64,000 nt of DNA from Lutimaribacter saemankumensis (GCF_900100005.1 NZ_FNEB01000006.1:124001-188000), one strand, 5' to 3'. Shown: positions 15,921 to 24,258, numbered from the stretch's first letter. The notes: generated from the sequence alone by a model not told the origin. A program made the numbers and translations.

Positions 15921-17396
15921 GTGACGCCACCTATCGACATCGAAACCCCGGACGCGCCCGCGGCCGAGTTGTTCACCGACCCGAAGGCGGCGGTGGCGCG
16001 GCTGATCGCGCTGTATGACCAGGCCACGGGGTATCTGTGCGAGGCGTTCACCGCCGCGGTGGAAGGCCGCCCGCCCGCGCACCGGGTGCGGGCCTTTTAC
16101 CCCGAGATACGCATCACCACCCGATCCTATGCCCAGATCGACAGCCGGCTGAGTTTCGGCCATGTCTCGTCGCCGGGGACGCATGCGGCGACGATCACGC
16201 GGCCCGACCTGTTTCGGAACTACCTCGAGCAGCAGATCGGCCTGCTGGTTCAGAACCATGGCCAGCCGGTGCAGATCGGCTTGTCGGACACCCCTATGCC
16301 GGTGCATTTCGCCGTGGCGAGCCGCGCCGACATGACCGTCCCGCACGAGGGCGCGGCGGATTTCACCCTGCGTGACATTTTCGACGTGCCGGACCTGTCG
16401 ACGACGAACGACGACATCGTCAACGGCATCTACAAGGCCGGGCCGGACGGGGCGGAACCGTTGGCGCCCTTCACCGCGCAGCGGGTGGATTACAGCCTGG
16501 CGCGACTGGCGCATTACACCGCCACGGACCCCGCGCATTTCCAGAACCACGTGCTGTTCACCAACTACCAGTTCTATGTCGAAGAGTTCGAAACCTTCGC
16601 CCGTGCGGCGCTGGCCGATCCCGATAGCGGGTATACCGCCTTCGTGGGCACGGGGAACGCCATGATCACGGACCCGACCGCGCCATTGAATGTGCCCGCG
16701 AAGATGCCGCAGATGCCGACCTATCACCTCAAGCGCGCGAACGGCGAAGGTATCACGCTGGTCAATATCGGTGTGGGGCCGTCAAACGCGAAGACCGCGA
16801 CCGATCATATCGCTGTTCTGCGTCCGCATGCCTGGATCATGGTGGGTCACTGCGCCGGGCTGCGCAATTCGCAGTCGCTGGGCGATTTCGTGCTGGCCCA
16901 TGCCTACCTGCGCGAGGACAAGGTGCTGGACGACGATCTGCCGGTCTGGGTGCCGGTGCCCGCGCTGGCGGAAATCCAGATCGCGCTGGAACGCGCGGTG
17001 GCCGAGGAAACCGCGCTCGATGGCTATGACCTGAAGCGGATCATGCGGACGGGGACGGTGGCCAGCGTCGACAACCGCAACTGGGAACTGCGCGATCAGC
17101 AGGGGCCGGTGCAGCGGCTGTCGCAGTCCCGCGCCATCGCGCTGGACATGGAAAGCGCGACGATCGCGGCCAACGGGTTCCGGTTCCGGGTGCCGTATGG
17201 CACGCTCTTGTGCGTGTCCGACAAGCCGCTGCATGGCGAGTTGAAGCTGCCCGGAATGGCCAGCGATTTCTATAAAACGCAGGTCGCCCGGCACCTGATG
17301 ATCGGGATTCGGGCCATGGAACGGTTGCGCGACATGCCGTTGGAGCGCATTCACAGCCGCAAGTTGCGCAGTTTTGACGAAACGGCCTTTCTCTAA
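15921..17396 (+). CDS. amn: AMP nucleosidase
   Basis: 491 residues from a GTG start with AGGAAGGA upstream. It has an N-terminal AMN regulatory domain (to about 170), then a purine-nucleoside-phosphorylase-like catalytic domain. The latter shows FVGTGNAMITDPTAPLN, NIGVGPSNAKTATDHIAVL, GHCAGLRNSQ and the ribose-contacting ALDMESATIAANGFRF. It hydrolyses AMP to adenine and ribose 5-phosphate and regulates the adenylate pool. Length matches the family. It faces away from the VOC-aldolase pair. Confidence 0.95.
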   Translation: MTPPIDIETPDAPAAELFTDPKAAVARLIALYDQATGYLCEAFTAAVEGRPPAHRVRAFYPEIRITTRSYAQIDSRLSFGHVSSPGTHAATITRPDLFRNYLEQQIGLLVQNHGQPVQIGLSDTPMPVHFAVASRADMTVPHEGAADFTLRDIFDVPDLSTTNDDIVNGIYKAGPDGAEPLAPFTAQRVDYSLARLAHYTATDPAHFQNHVLFTNYQFYVEEFETFARAALADPDSGYTAFVGTGNAMITDPTAPLNVPAKMPQMPTYHLKRANGEGITLVNIGVGPSNAKTATDHIAVLRPHAWIMVGHCAGLRNSQSLGDFVLAHAYLREDKVLDDDLPVWVPVPALAEIQIALERAVAEETALDGYDLKRIMRTGTVASVDNRNWELRDQQGPVQRLSQSRAIALDMESATIAANGFRFRVPYGTLLCVSDKPLHGELKLPGMASDFYKTQVARHLMIGIRAMERLRDMPLERIHSRKLRSFDETAFL

Positions 17397-17431
17397 CCTC
17401 GGGAAAAATCCGCAAAATCGGCGATTTTCCC

Positions 17432-17460
17432 TTGCAAAGCCCCACTAATCGTTGTGTTTA
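17432..17460 (+). promoter_or_regulatory. Possible promoter of the HU gene
   Basis: TTGCAA (17432-17437) is followed, after 17 bases, by TGTTTA (17455-17460), about 67 bases before the HU start. The -35 is good and the -10 is weak, so this is only a candidate. Just upstream, AAAATC and GATTTT at 17415-17428 can form a small hairpin after amn. Confidence 0.3.
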
Positions 17461-17526
17461 ACCACCACATGCCGTTAAATATGGCGGGAGAGGCCCTAGA
17501 GATCGGGCATGATAAGGAGACCAAAC

Positions 17527-17814
17527 ATGGCAAAACCGATGACCAAAACCCAGCTCGTTGCCGCTCTGGCCGATGAAATGGGCAGTGACAAGAAAACCGC
17601 TTCGGGCGCGCTCGACGCCATCATCGCGATCATCACCCGCGAGGTTTCGGCCGGCGGCGCCGTGACCCTGCCGGGCGTCGGCAAGATCTACTGCCGCGAA
17701 CGCCCCGAGCGTATGGTGCGCAACCCCGCCACCGGCGAGCAGATCAAGAAAGAGGCCGACAAGGTGGTGAAGATGACCATCGCGAAGGCTCTCAAGGACA
17801 GCGTGAACGGCTGA
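17527..17814 (+). CDS. HU-family DNA-binding protein
   Basis: 95 residues starting MAKPMTKTQLVAALADEMGS, with AAGGAGA placed about 7 bases upstream. It has the HU/IHF fold: two N-terminal helices, LPGVGKIYCRERPERMVRNP as the beta arm with the intercalating RNP motif, and a C-terminal helix. It differs from canonical HupB by a shorter arm, as often seen in alphaproteobacterial secondary HU-like proteins. It bends and compacts DNA. It is monocistronic, judging from the terminator that follows. Confidence 0.9.
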   Translation: MAKPMTKTQLVAALADEMGSDKKTASGALDAIIAIITREVSAGGAVTLPGVGKIYCRERPERMVRNPATGEQIKKEADKVVKMTIAKALKDSVNG

Positions 17815-17835
17815 TCCGACCTGGTTTTAGTGCAA

Positions 17836-17868
17836 GGGGCCGTCCGATTGGGCGGCCTTTTGTATTTT
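17836..17868 (+). terminator. Intrinsic terminator of the HU gene
   Basis: GGCCGTCC and GGGCGGCC form a stem around GATT, followed by TTTTGTATTTT. It lies 20 bases downstream of the HU stop and is one of the clearest intrinsic terminators in the window. Confidence 0.85.
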
Positions 17869-17970
17869 AAATCAATGGGTTTCGCGGAATTGTCAGCCCT
17901 CCTGCCTTAAATTCGGCCGCCCCGACCTCCACGTCATGTTGTGCAAGTCACTACAGAAAGGAGGGCAACG

Positions 17971-18258
17971 ATGTCAGAACGGGATGCCTATATCCAAAAA
18001 GCCAAGGCGCAGCTGGATCAATGGAATGCCGAGATCGACAAGCTTGAGGCCCGCGCCCGCGAAGCTTCGGCGGATGGCGAACTGGCCTATCGCGAGACAT
18101 TGCACGATCTGCGCGGCAAGCGCGACGCGCTGGAACAGCGGATCGAGGACACTCATAAATCCGGCGAAGCGGCCTGGAGCGACATGCGGGCCGGGATGGA
18201 CGCGGCGTGGAAGAATCTGTCCGAGGCGCTGGAAAAAGCCCAATCCCGCTTTGGCTGA
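17971..18258 (+). CDS. Small coiled-coil protein, sll1863-family stress-response type
   Basis: 95 residues, almost entirely charged alpha helix: DAYIQKAKAQLDQWNAEIDK, then heptads through RDALEQRIEDT, ending AWKNLSEALEKAQSRFG. There is no signal peptide or membrane segment. The pattern of repeated LDQWNAEIDKLEARA and a C-terminal AW.....A.S.F fits the small sll1863-like family associated with stress; the assignment is from memory of that family. GAAAGGAGG upstream fixes the ATG at 17971. Function unknown. Confidence 0.7.
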   Translation: MSERDAYIQKAKAQLDQWNAEIDKLEARAREASADGELAYRETLHDLRGKRDALEQRIEDTHKSGEAAWSDMRAGMDAAWKNLSEALEKAQSRFG

Positions 18259-18322
18259 CAGGTGATTGCATCCCCCCGCGTCCCCGTGTCTAAGGAAGGC
18301 ACGAAACGGGCGAGGGGCGGAC

Positions 18323-19198
18323 ATGAACATCCGGGCGATACTTCTGGGGCTGGCCTTTGCGCTGATGTGGTCGAGCGCCTTTACCTCGGCGCGGGTCATT
18401 GTCGCCCACGCGCCGCCCCTTGCCTCGCTGTCTTTGCGGTTTTTCCTGTCCGGCGTTCTGGGCGTGGCAATCGCCTTGATGCTGGGGCAAACGTTTCGGC
18501 TGACGCGTGGGCAATGGCGCGCGACGATCATCTTCGGGATCTGCCAGAACGCGCTGTATCTGGGGCTGAATTTCGTGGCCATGCAATGGGTCGAGGCATC
18601 GCTGGCCTCGATCATCGCGTCGACCATGCCTTTGATGGTGGCGTTTGCGGGCTGGGCGCTGTTTCGGGACAGGCTGCCGTGGATCGGGGTCGCGGGCCTT
18701 GTGCTGGGCGTCGTCGGCGTGACCCTGATCATGGGCGCGCGGCTCGAAGCCGGGGTCGACCGGGCGGGGCTGCTGCTGTGTATCCTCGGGGCGGCGGCGC
18801 TGACCGTGGCGACGCTGTCTGTGCGCGGGGCGTCGGCGGGTGGCAACGTGATGATGGTCGTCGGGCTTCAGATGTTCGTGGGCGCTGGGTGCCTGGCCGT
18901 GGCCTCGGCGTTGACGGAAACGATCACGGTGGACTGGACGTGGCAATTGGTCGTGGCGTTCGCTTACACGACATTGGTGCCGGGGCTGGCGGCGACCTGG
19001 GTCTGGTTCACGCTTGTGGGCGAGATCGGCGCGGTAAAGGCCGCGACCTTCCACTTTCTCAACCCGTTTTTCGGCGTCGCGATCGCCGCGGCCCTGCTGG
19101 GCGAAAAACTGGGGGCTCTGGATGTGGTTGGCGTCGTCGTGATCGCGGCGGGCATCCTGATGGTACAGCTGTCAAAGCAAAAGGCGGCGGTCGGCTGA
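18323..19198 (+). CDS. DMT-superfamily (EamA) exporter
   Basis: 291 residues with about ten hydrophobic helices in two EamA repeats. The first begins NIRAILLGLAFALMWSSAFT, the second near AGLLLCILGAAALTVATLSV. The C-terminal PFFGVAIAAALLGEKLG is the conserved end of EamA domain 2. Members export amino acids or other small metabolites; the substrate here is unknown. The ATG at 18323 removes a short basic, non-conserved extension. It is followed by a copy of the 3'-end repeat family. Confidence 0.88.
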   Translation: MNIRAILLGLAFALMWSSAFTSARVIVAHAPPLASLSLRFFLSGVLGVAIALMLGQTFRLTRGQWRATIIFGICQNALYLGLNFVAMQWVEASLASIIASTMPLMVAFAGWALFRDRLPWIGVAGLVLGVVGVTLIMGARLEAGVDRAGLLLCILGAAALTVATLSVRGASAGGNVMMVVGLQMFVGAGCLAVASALTETITVDWTWQLVVAFAYTTLVPGLAATWVWFTLVGEIGAVKAATFHFLNPFFGVAIAAALLGEKLGALDVVGVVVIAAGILMVQLSKQKAAVG

Positions 19199-19225
19199 GA
19201 CCGGGCGCCGCGCAGGCGCGCGGCG

Positions 19226-19294
19226 CAAGGGGGCGCTGCCCCCTCTTGGGCCTGCGGCCCAATTCACCCCCGGAGTATTTCGGGCAAGATGAAG
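19226..19294 (+). repeat. 3'-end repeat, copy 1
   Basis: A GGGGGC-GCT-GCCCCC hairpin is followed by a second GGGCC/GGCCC hairpin, then CACCCCCGGAGTATTTC and GGGCAAGATGAAG. It starts 28 bases after the DMT stop. The same order of elements recurs at 28445-28508 (minus), 37306-37356 and, partly, 55031-55070. Confidence 0.75.
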
Positions 19295-19311
19295 CCCGGA
19301 CAGGCCGGCTG

Positions 19312-20298
19312 TCAGACCAGCCCTTCGGCCTTGAACAGCGCCATCACATCCGCCTCGGGGCGGGCGCCGTAGTGGCCGATCACCTCGGCTGCGGCGATGC
19401 ATCCCATGCGGCCGGAAACCTGGAGGTTCTGCCCGGTCGCAAGGCCATACAGGAAGCCGGCAGCGAACTGGTCGCCCGCGCCGGTGGCATCGACGGGCGT
19501 GACCGGGTTCACCGGGACGGTCACCGTTTCCTCACCCTGGACCAGAACGACGTCATGGCCCGAGCGGGTGCAGACGATCAGGCCGCTTTCGGCTGCGGCC
19601 TGTTCCAGCGCGCGTCCGAGATCGTCGGTTTCATAGAGTGATTTCCATTCATGTTCATTGCCGATCACGTAGTCGAGCGACTGCACGAGGCGGCGGAAAT
19701 CGGCGCGGTGGCGATCGACGCAGAACGGGTCAGACAGCGCGATGCCCGCGCGCCCACCGCCTGCGCGGCAAAGCCCGGCGGCGCGTTCGAAGGCCTGTTT
19801 GCCCTTGGGCTTGTCGTACAGGTAGCCTTCGAGAAACAGGATTTCGGCACCGCGCGCGACATCGTCGGGCACGTCGTCCGGGCCCAGTTCGGACGAAATC
19901 CCGAGATATGTGTTCATCGAGCGTTCGCCATCCGGCGACACGAAGATCATCGAGCGCGAGGTGGGCAGCTCGCCGCCCGGCACCGGCGCGTTGACGAAAT
20001 CGGTGCCGTCTTCGGCCATGCCGGCGGCGTAGAAACGCCCGAGCTTGTCGTCATGGACACGTCCGATGAATGCGGTGGACAGCCCCAGCGCACCCACGCC
20101 CGCCACGCTGTTGGCGACCGAACCGCCGGGCATCTGCACCCGGTTTTCCATCTGGCCATACAGGAACTCACCGCGTTCCTGTTCGACAAGCTGCATCACG
20201 CCCTTGTCGATGCCCATGCGGGTCAGGAAATGGTCGTCGCATTGCGAAATCACGTCGACCACGGCGTTGCCGATCCCGACGAGCTGGTACTTTGTCAT
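19312..20298 (-). CDS. Adenosine kinase-like PfkB-family sugar kinase
   Basis: 328 residues starting MTKYQLVGIGNAVVDVISQC. The PfkB signatures are GGSVANSVAGVGALGL at about 57 and the C-terminal PVDATGAGDQFAAGFLYGL, with the catalytic aspartate in GAGDQF. The family in Rhodobacterales is usually annotated as adenosine kinase, which fits the nearby AMP nucleosidase gene, but ribokinase-type specificity cannot be excluded. The ATG at 20298 overlaps the nth stop as ATGA, so the two genes are translationally coupled. Confidence 0.85.
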   Translation of the reverse strand: MTKYQLVGIGNAVVDVISQCDDHFLTRMGIDKGVMQLVEQERGEFLYGQMENRVQMPGGSVANSVAGVGALGLSTAFIGRVHDDKLGRFYAAGMAEDGTDFVNAPVPGGELPTSRSMIFVSPDGERSMNTYLGISSELGPDDVPDDVARGAEILFLEGYLYDKPKGKQAFERAAGLCRAGGGRAGIALSDPFCVDRHRADFRRLVQSLDYVIGNEHEWKSLYETDDLGRALEQAAAESGLIVCTRSGHDVVLVQGEETVTVPVNPVTPVDATGAGDQFAAGFLYGLATGQNLQVSGRMGCIAAAEVIGHYGARPEADVMALFKAEGLV

Positions 20299-20939
20299 TC
20301 TGTCTTGTCCTCGAATTGGCACAGGTCACGGATCAGGCAGGCGTTGCATTTGGGCTTTCGCGCCACGCAGGTGTAGCGGCCGTGCAGGATCAGCCAGTGA
20401 TGGGCGTGCTGCTGGAAATCGACGGGCACGTTGTCTTCGATTGCGCGTTCGACGGCGACCACGTCCTTGCCCGGGCAGATGCCGGTGCGGTTGCCGACGC
20501 GGAAGATATGCGTATCGACCGCCTGTGCGGGATAGTGCCACCACATGTTCAGCACCACGTTCGCCGTCTTGCGGCCCACGCCGGGCAGCGCCTGCAGCGC
20601 TGCACGCGAATTGGGCACGACACCGCCATACTCGTCGACAAGGATACGGCTGAGCTTGATGACGTTCTTGGCCTTGTTTCGGTACAGGCCGATCGTCTTG
20701 ATATGTTCGATTACGCCTTCTTCGCCCAGGGCCAGCATCTTTTCGGGCGTGTCCGCGATCTGGAACAGTTTTCGCGTCGCCTTGTTCACGCCCGCGTCGG
20801 TGGCCTGCGCCGACAGGGCCACGGCCACCACCAGCGTGTAGGCGTTCACATGCTCAAGCTCGCCTTTCGGTTCGGGCTCGGCCGCGTGAAAGCGGGTAAA
20901 GATCTCGCGGATCGTGTGGTAATCGAGCTGCTTTGCCAT
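20295..20939 (-). CDS. nth: Endonuclease III
   Basis: 214 residues. The helix-hairpin-helix is LPGVGRKTANVVL with the catalytic lysine, the catalytic aspartate lies in AVDTHIFRV, and the C-terminal [4Fe-4S] site is C-x6-C-x2-C-x5-C in CVARKPKCNACLIRDLC. It is a bifunctional DNA glycosylase/AP lyase for oxidised pyrimidines in base-excision repair. The ATG at 20939 is chosen because conserved homology starts at MAKQLDYHTIREIF. The 3' end couples to the kinase gene. Confidence 0.95.
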   Translation of the reverse strand: MAKQLDYHTIREIFTRFHAAEPEPKGELEHVNAYTLVVAVALSAQATDAGVNKATRKLFQIADTPEKMLALGEEGVIEHIKTIGLYRNKAKNVIKLSRILVDEYGGVVPNSRAALQALPGVGRKTANVVLNMWWHYPAQAVDTHIFRVGNRTGICPGKDVVAVERAIEDNVPVDFQQHAHHWLILHGRYTCVARKPKCNACLIRDLCQFEDKTE

Positions 20940-20995
20940 GTTGCGGGATGGTATGCCCCCAGATCGTCCTGGCCGCAAGCGCCCGTGCGGCACAA

Positions 20996-21029
20996 AGCAA
21001 AAGGCCCGTGGCAAAACCACGGGGCCTGG
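20996..21029 (-). terminator. Intrinsic terminator after the VPLPA-CTERM gene
   Basis: Read on the minus strand, AGGCCCCGTGG and CCACGGGCCT form a stem closed by a TTTTG loop, followed by a T-rich TTTTGCTTTG. It lies about 20 bases past the stop of the minus-strand surface-protein gene. Confidence 0.7.
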
Positions 21030-21049
21030 TCGGATTTGGGGCGAAACGC

Positions 21050-22243
21050 CTAGGAGGTCTTGCGCCGGCGCCGGGTGACCAGCGTCAGGAACCCGACGCC
21101 GCCGGCCAGCAACGGAGCCGAGAACGGCAACGGAATCGTGGTGACAGTCGGGTACGTGGTCGTACGCAGCGTGAAGCTTTGATACTGGATCGAGTCACTG
21201 AGATTGATGGCGAAATTCACGTTCAGGTTCGCCAGATCCTCGATTGCGTCCTCGAACAAGGCGTCGCCCAGTCCAAGCCGTGCGACAAGCGCGCTGAAGT
21301 CGGTGAAGTACTCGACGTCGACACCTGTCAGGCTTTTTGCGGTACCGGCAACCAGGTCCAGAACGTCGCGGCGCATTTCCCAGCTTCCGTCGGTATACCA
21401 TGCCATCAGCAGGGCGTCGGTCGATGCGTCGTTGTCGTTATCCCAGAACGCACCCATCGGGACGCTTTCCTGCGACAGCCACGACCCGAACAAGCCATCA
21501 TACGGGCCGAAGAACCCGGTGCTGGTCAGCGTGGTTTCGGTTTGCAGCACGTTCAGCCCCGCGCGTTCAGGCGCAAAGAAGCCGTCCAGCGAGAAGTTTG
21601 GGTTGCTGATCGCGTCGCCGAACAGACCGAACGGAAACTGCGTTGTCGACGAGGCGCCAGCCGATGCGGGCTGTGCCTGGAAGGCGGTCGAGAATGTCAC
21701 GCCATCGGTCGCTGATGCTTGCTGAAAGCTGTCGCCGACACCAAAGCCAAGTTCAAGGCTGAACCCGTCAAGCGACTGCATCGTCTGGTTTATCAGTCGA
21801 TAGAACACCTGGTAGTTCGATTCCGCCCCTTGCGCGAGGTCGAACACAAGGTCGATCGGTCCGGTATCCGTAACCTGGGTTTTCACGCGCTTGCCGCTCT
21901 GGAACGGGCTGGTGCAGGTCGCTGTCGGATTCGACGTCATGATGCACCCATCCAGCGTCAACGGGTCGGACCCGCCCTGTGTATAGGTTTCTGGAACGAC
22001 GTATATTCCGGGACTGACCGCTTCGGGCGGGGTAAAGGCGATACGGCCGTTCGTCACCGCGTCGGGATCAGTGGCGTCACGATCGTAAACGACACTCACA
22101 CCGGTGTCGCCGACGGTCGCCGGGTCGGAGCCGACATCGACATTGTCCTTGTTCCAACCCAGGATGGTCGCAGCGTTCACCGGTGCAGCAAGAAAAAGCA
22201 GAGCCGGTAATGCTGACAAGAGTAGTTTTGACTTGGGGGTCAT
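21050..22243 (-). CDS. Surface/secreted protein with VPLPA-CTERM-like sorting signal
   Basis: 397 residues. An N-terminal signal peptide (KSKLLLSALPALLFLAAPVNA) is followed by a beta-rich region like the choice-of-anchor F family (DLVFDLAQGAES, FYRLINQT, LELGFGVG). The tail reads IPLPFSAPLLAGGVGFLTLV followed by RRRRKTS. Proline-containing motif, hydrophobic helix and basic end form a VPLPA-CTERM-type signal with IPLPF instead of the usual VPLPA. It is presumably exported, cut and anchored or released by a dedicated exosortase/rhombosortase-like enzyme. GAGGAGG lies upstream of the ATG at 22243. Confidence 0.78.
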   Translation of the reverse strand: MTPKSKLLLSALPALLFLAAPVNAATILGWNKDNVDVGSDPATVGDTGVSVVYDRDATDPDAVTNGRIAFTPPEAVSPGIYVVPETYTQGGSDPLTLDGCIMTSNPTATCTSPFQSGKRVKTQVTDTGPIDLVFDLAQGAESNYQVFYRLINQTMQSLDGFSLELGFGVGDSFQQASATDGVTFSTAFQAQPASAGASSTTQFPFGLFGDAISNPNFSLDGFFAPERAGLNVLQTETTLTSTGFFGPYDGLFGSWLSQESVPMGAFWDNDNDASTDALLMAWYTDGSWEMRRDVLDLVAGTAKSLTGVDVEYFTDFSALVARLGLGDALFEDAIEDLANLNVNFAINLSDSIQYQSFTLRTTTYPTVTTIPLPFSAPLLAGGVGFLTLVTRRRRKTS

Positions 22244-22520
22244 CAGAGCCTCCTCACAAGATTAATTTTGAAAATAACCACGCGATAGAAAAGGTACTGG
22301 ATACGGTCTGCCCCTGGTAAAAGCGTTCCCGTCCCGGTTTGTCCGGCATGCTTGAAAGCCATCCCGGACCGGTAAGGAAACCTTGGTTTATGTATTCTGG
22401 AATTTTTATATATTTAAAAACGAATATGGCAAATTGATTTCAATCAATGCGCAAGAAACGGGTTTGAAAAGGCGATGCCGCGGGACAAAATTCATGCAGG
22501 CTTTTTCAAGGAGCGGCAGG
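22244..22520. other. AT-rich divergent intergenic region
   Basis: This 277-base gap between the surface-protein gene (minus) and the Ada-like gene (plus) is visibly AT-rich around 22383-22450, unlike the GC-rich surroundings. It contains the FNR-type box listed separately and no credible gene. Low GC content in such a gap is compatible with promoters in both directions. Confidence 0.6.
22434..22447 (+). promoter_or_regulatory. FNR/FnrL-type binding site
   Basis: TTGATTTCAATCAA is a perfect match to the FNR consensus TTGAT-N4-ATCAA. A possible promoter follows: TTGAAA at 22464-22469, 17 bases, AAAATT at 22487-22492. That would place the box about 58 bases before the transcription start of the Ada-like gene, a class I activation position. 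It could also act on the divergent surface-protein gene. Confidence 0.65.
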
Positions 22521-23351
22521 ATGACCGAGCATCAAGGCTACCACTACCATGTCATGCGGCGTGCGCTCGACCTGATCGACGCGGCGGATAGTCCGCTTTC
22601 GCTCGACGAACTGTCCGGGGCGATGGGCATGAGCGCGGCGCATTTCCAGCGGCTTTTTACGCAATGGGTGGGTGTAAGCCCGAAACGCTATCAGCAATAC
22701 CTGGCGCTGGGGCAGGCCCGGGCCTTGCTGGCCGAGCGTCACACGATGCTTGAGGCGGCGGATGGGGCCGGTCTGTCGGGGGCGGGCCGGCTGCATGATC
22801 TGTTCCTGCGCTGGGAGGCGATGAGCCCGGGCGACTATGCGCGCGGCGGGGCTGGGTTGACGATCCGCTGGGGCTGGTTCGACAGCCCGTTCGGCAGGGT
22901 TCTTGCGATGGGAACGGATCGCGGTTTGTGCGGGCTTGCCTTCGCCGAGGAAACCGGCGAGGCCGAGGCGATGGCCGACCTGCGCGGGCGCTGGCCCGAC
23001 GCCACCTATGTCGAGGACGCAGAGGCGATCCGAGGCTGGGTCGAAGCCGGTTTCGCGCAAAAGGGCGAGGCGCGGCTGCACATGATCGGCGCGCCGTTCC
23101 AGATCAAGGTCTGGGAGGCGTTGCTGAACGTGCCCACGGGCCATGTCACGACCTATTCCGACATCGCCACCGCCATCGGGCGGCCGCGCGCGGTGCGGGC
23201 CGTGGGCACGGCGGTGGGGCGCAACCCCGTCAGTTTCCTGATCCCGTGTCACCGGGCCTTGCGCAAATCCGGGGGGTTGGGTGGCTATCATTGGGGCCTT
23301 CCGGTCAAGCGCGCGCTGCTGGCCTGGGAAAGCGCGCGCACCGGGGCCTGA
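22521..23351 (+). CDS. Ada-like protein: AraC-type HTH fused to O6-methylguanine methyltransferase
   Basis: 276 residues. Residues 1-100 form an AraC-type helix-turn-helix pair (LSLDELSGAMGMSAAHFQRL). Residues from about 110 form the methyltransferase, with the acceptor cysteine in FLIPCHRALRKSGGLGGYHWG. The N-terminal Ada zinc domain, which senses phosphotriester damage, is missing, so the protein cannot be a classical Ada. The regulatory half is retained without the known activation switch. AAGGAG upstream fixes the ATG at 22521. An FNR-type box lies 74 bases before it, an unusual setting for an alkylation-repair gene. Confidence 0.88.
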   Translation: MTEHQGYHYHVMRRALDLIDAADSPLSLDELSGAMGMSAAHFQRLFTQWVGVSPKRYQQYLALGQARALLAERHTMLEAADGAGLSGAGRLHDLFLRWEAMSPGDYARGGAGLTIRWGWFDSPFGRVLAMGTDRGLCGLAFAEETGEAEAMADLRGRWPDATYVEDAEAIRGWVEAGFAQKGEARLHMIGAPFQIKVWEALLNVPTGHVTTYSDIATAIGRPRAVRAVGTAVGRNPVSFLIPCHRALRKSGGLGGYHWGLPVKRALLAWESARTGA

Positions 23352-23472
23352 CCCGTTATGCGCGGATTACCGCCGAATTCCCCCCAGAAGCTTGTTGGGT
23401 CGGCATCGTGCCGTGCCTATACTGGCGATGTCCGGCGATGGACGATAACACCACCAGATCAGAGGCATATTC

Positions 23473-24111
23473 ATGATCCGAGCATCGAAACTTTCCCTTC
23501 TTCTCGCGGGCTCGGCCCTTGTGCTGACTGCCGCCTGTAACGTGCAGCCCGCCGAAAAGACCCGCACCGGTGCCGTGACCGGTGGGCTTATCGGCGCGGT
23601 TCTGGGCGCTGCGACCAGCGACAACAAGGCGCAAGGCGCAATCAAGGGGGCGGCCCTGGGGGCCGCGGCGGGCGGCGTGATCGGCTACAGCCTCGATCAG
23701 CAGGCCGCGGAACTGCGCGAAGGCCTGGGCGATGCCGCAACCGTGACCAACACCGGCGACCGGCTGATCGTGTCGATGTCGCAGGACATCCTGTTCGCGA
23801 CCGACAGTTCGGCCCTGGCGCCGTCCATTCGCGACGAGCTGCGTACCGTTGCGGTCAGCCTGAACAAGTATCCTGAATCGACCGTGCAGGTCGTGGGGCA
23901 TACCGACAATACCGGGGATGCGGGCTATAACTTCGACCTGTCGCAGCGCCGTGCTGCGGCCGTGTCGTCCGAGCTGATCGCCTCGGGTGTGCCCTCGCGG
24001 CGCATCCAGACCATCGGCCGCGGCGAGGATCAGCCGGTCGCGTCGAACCTGACGCCCGAAGGCCGGGCGCAGAACCGCCGGGTTGAAATCGTGATCCTGC
24101 CGACCGCCTGA
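23473..24111 (+). CDS. OmpA-family lipoprotein with glycine-zipper segment
   Basis: 212 residues. The signal peptide ends in a lipobox (VLTAACN, cysteine at about 23). A glycine-rich zipper follows: GGLIGAVLGAATS and GAALGAAAGGVIGY. The C-terminal OmpA-like domain has VVGHTDNTGDAGYNFDLSQR and NRRVEI, which bind the diaminopimelate of peptidoglycan. It is probably an outer-membrane lipoprotein that ties the envelope together, like YiaD. A strong hairpin follows the gene. Confidence 0.9.
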   Translation: MIRASKLSLLLAGSALVLTAACNVQPAEKTRTGAVTGGLIGAVLGAATSDNKAQGAIKGAALGAAAGGVIGYSLDQQAAELREGLGDAATVTNTGDRLIVSMSQDILFATDSSALAPSIRDELRTVAVSLNKYPESTVQVVGHTDNTGDAGYNFDLSQRRAAAVSSELIASGVPSRRIQTIGRGEDQPVASNLTPEGRAQNRRVEIVILPTA

Positions 24112-24133
24112 TTTCGGCGCTTGCACCTCAAAC

Positions 24134-24164
24134 GCGCCCCGCCGGGACATCCCGCGCGGGGCGC
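24134..24164 (+). terminator. Hairpin after the OmpA-family gene
   Basis: GCGCCCCGC (24134-24142) pairs with GCGGGGCGC (24156-24164), with a further CGGG/CCCG inside. It is a very stable stem, but only TGCAGTTT follows, so it may be a weak terminator or an mRNA-stabilising structure. Confidence 0.5.
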
Positions 24165-24258
24165 TGCAGTTTCACAGGGTCTGTGCGGCGGTGCGCGTTT
24201 CGGGCGCGGTGCCCGTGCACTAGGTGGATGCGAAAGAGAATCTTGGAAAGGTGAAAAG

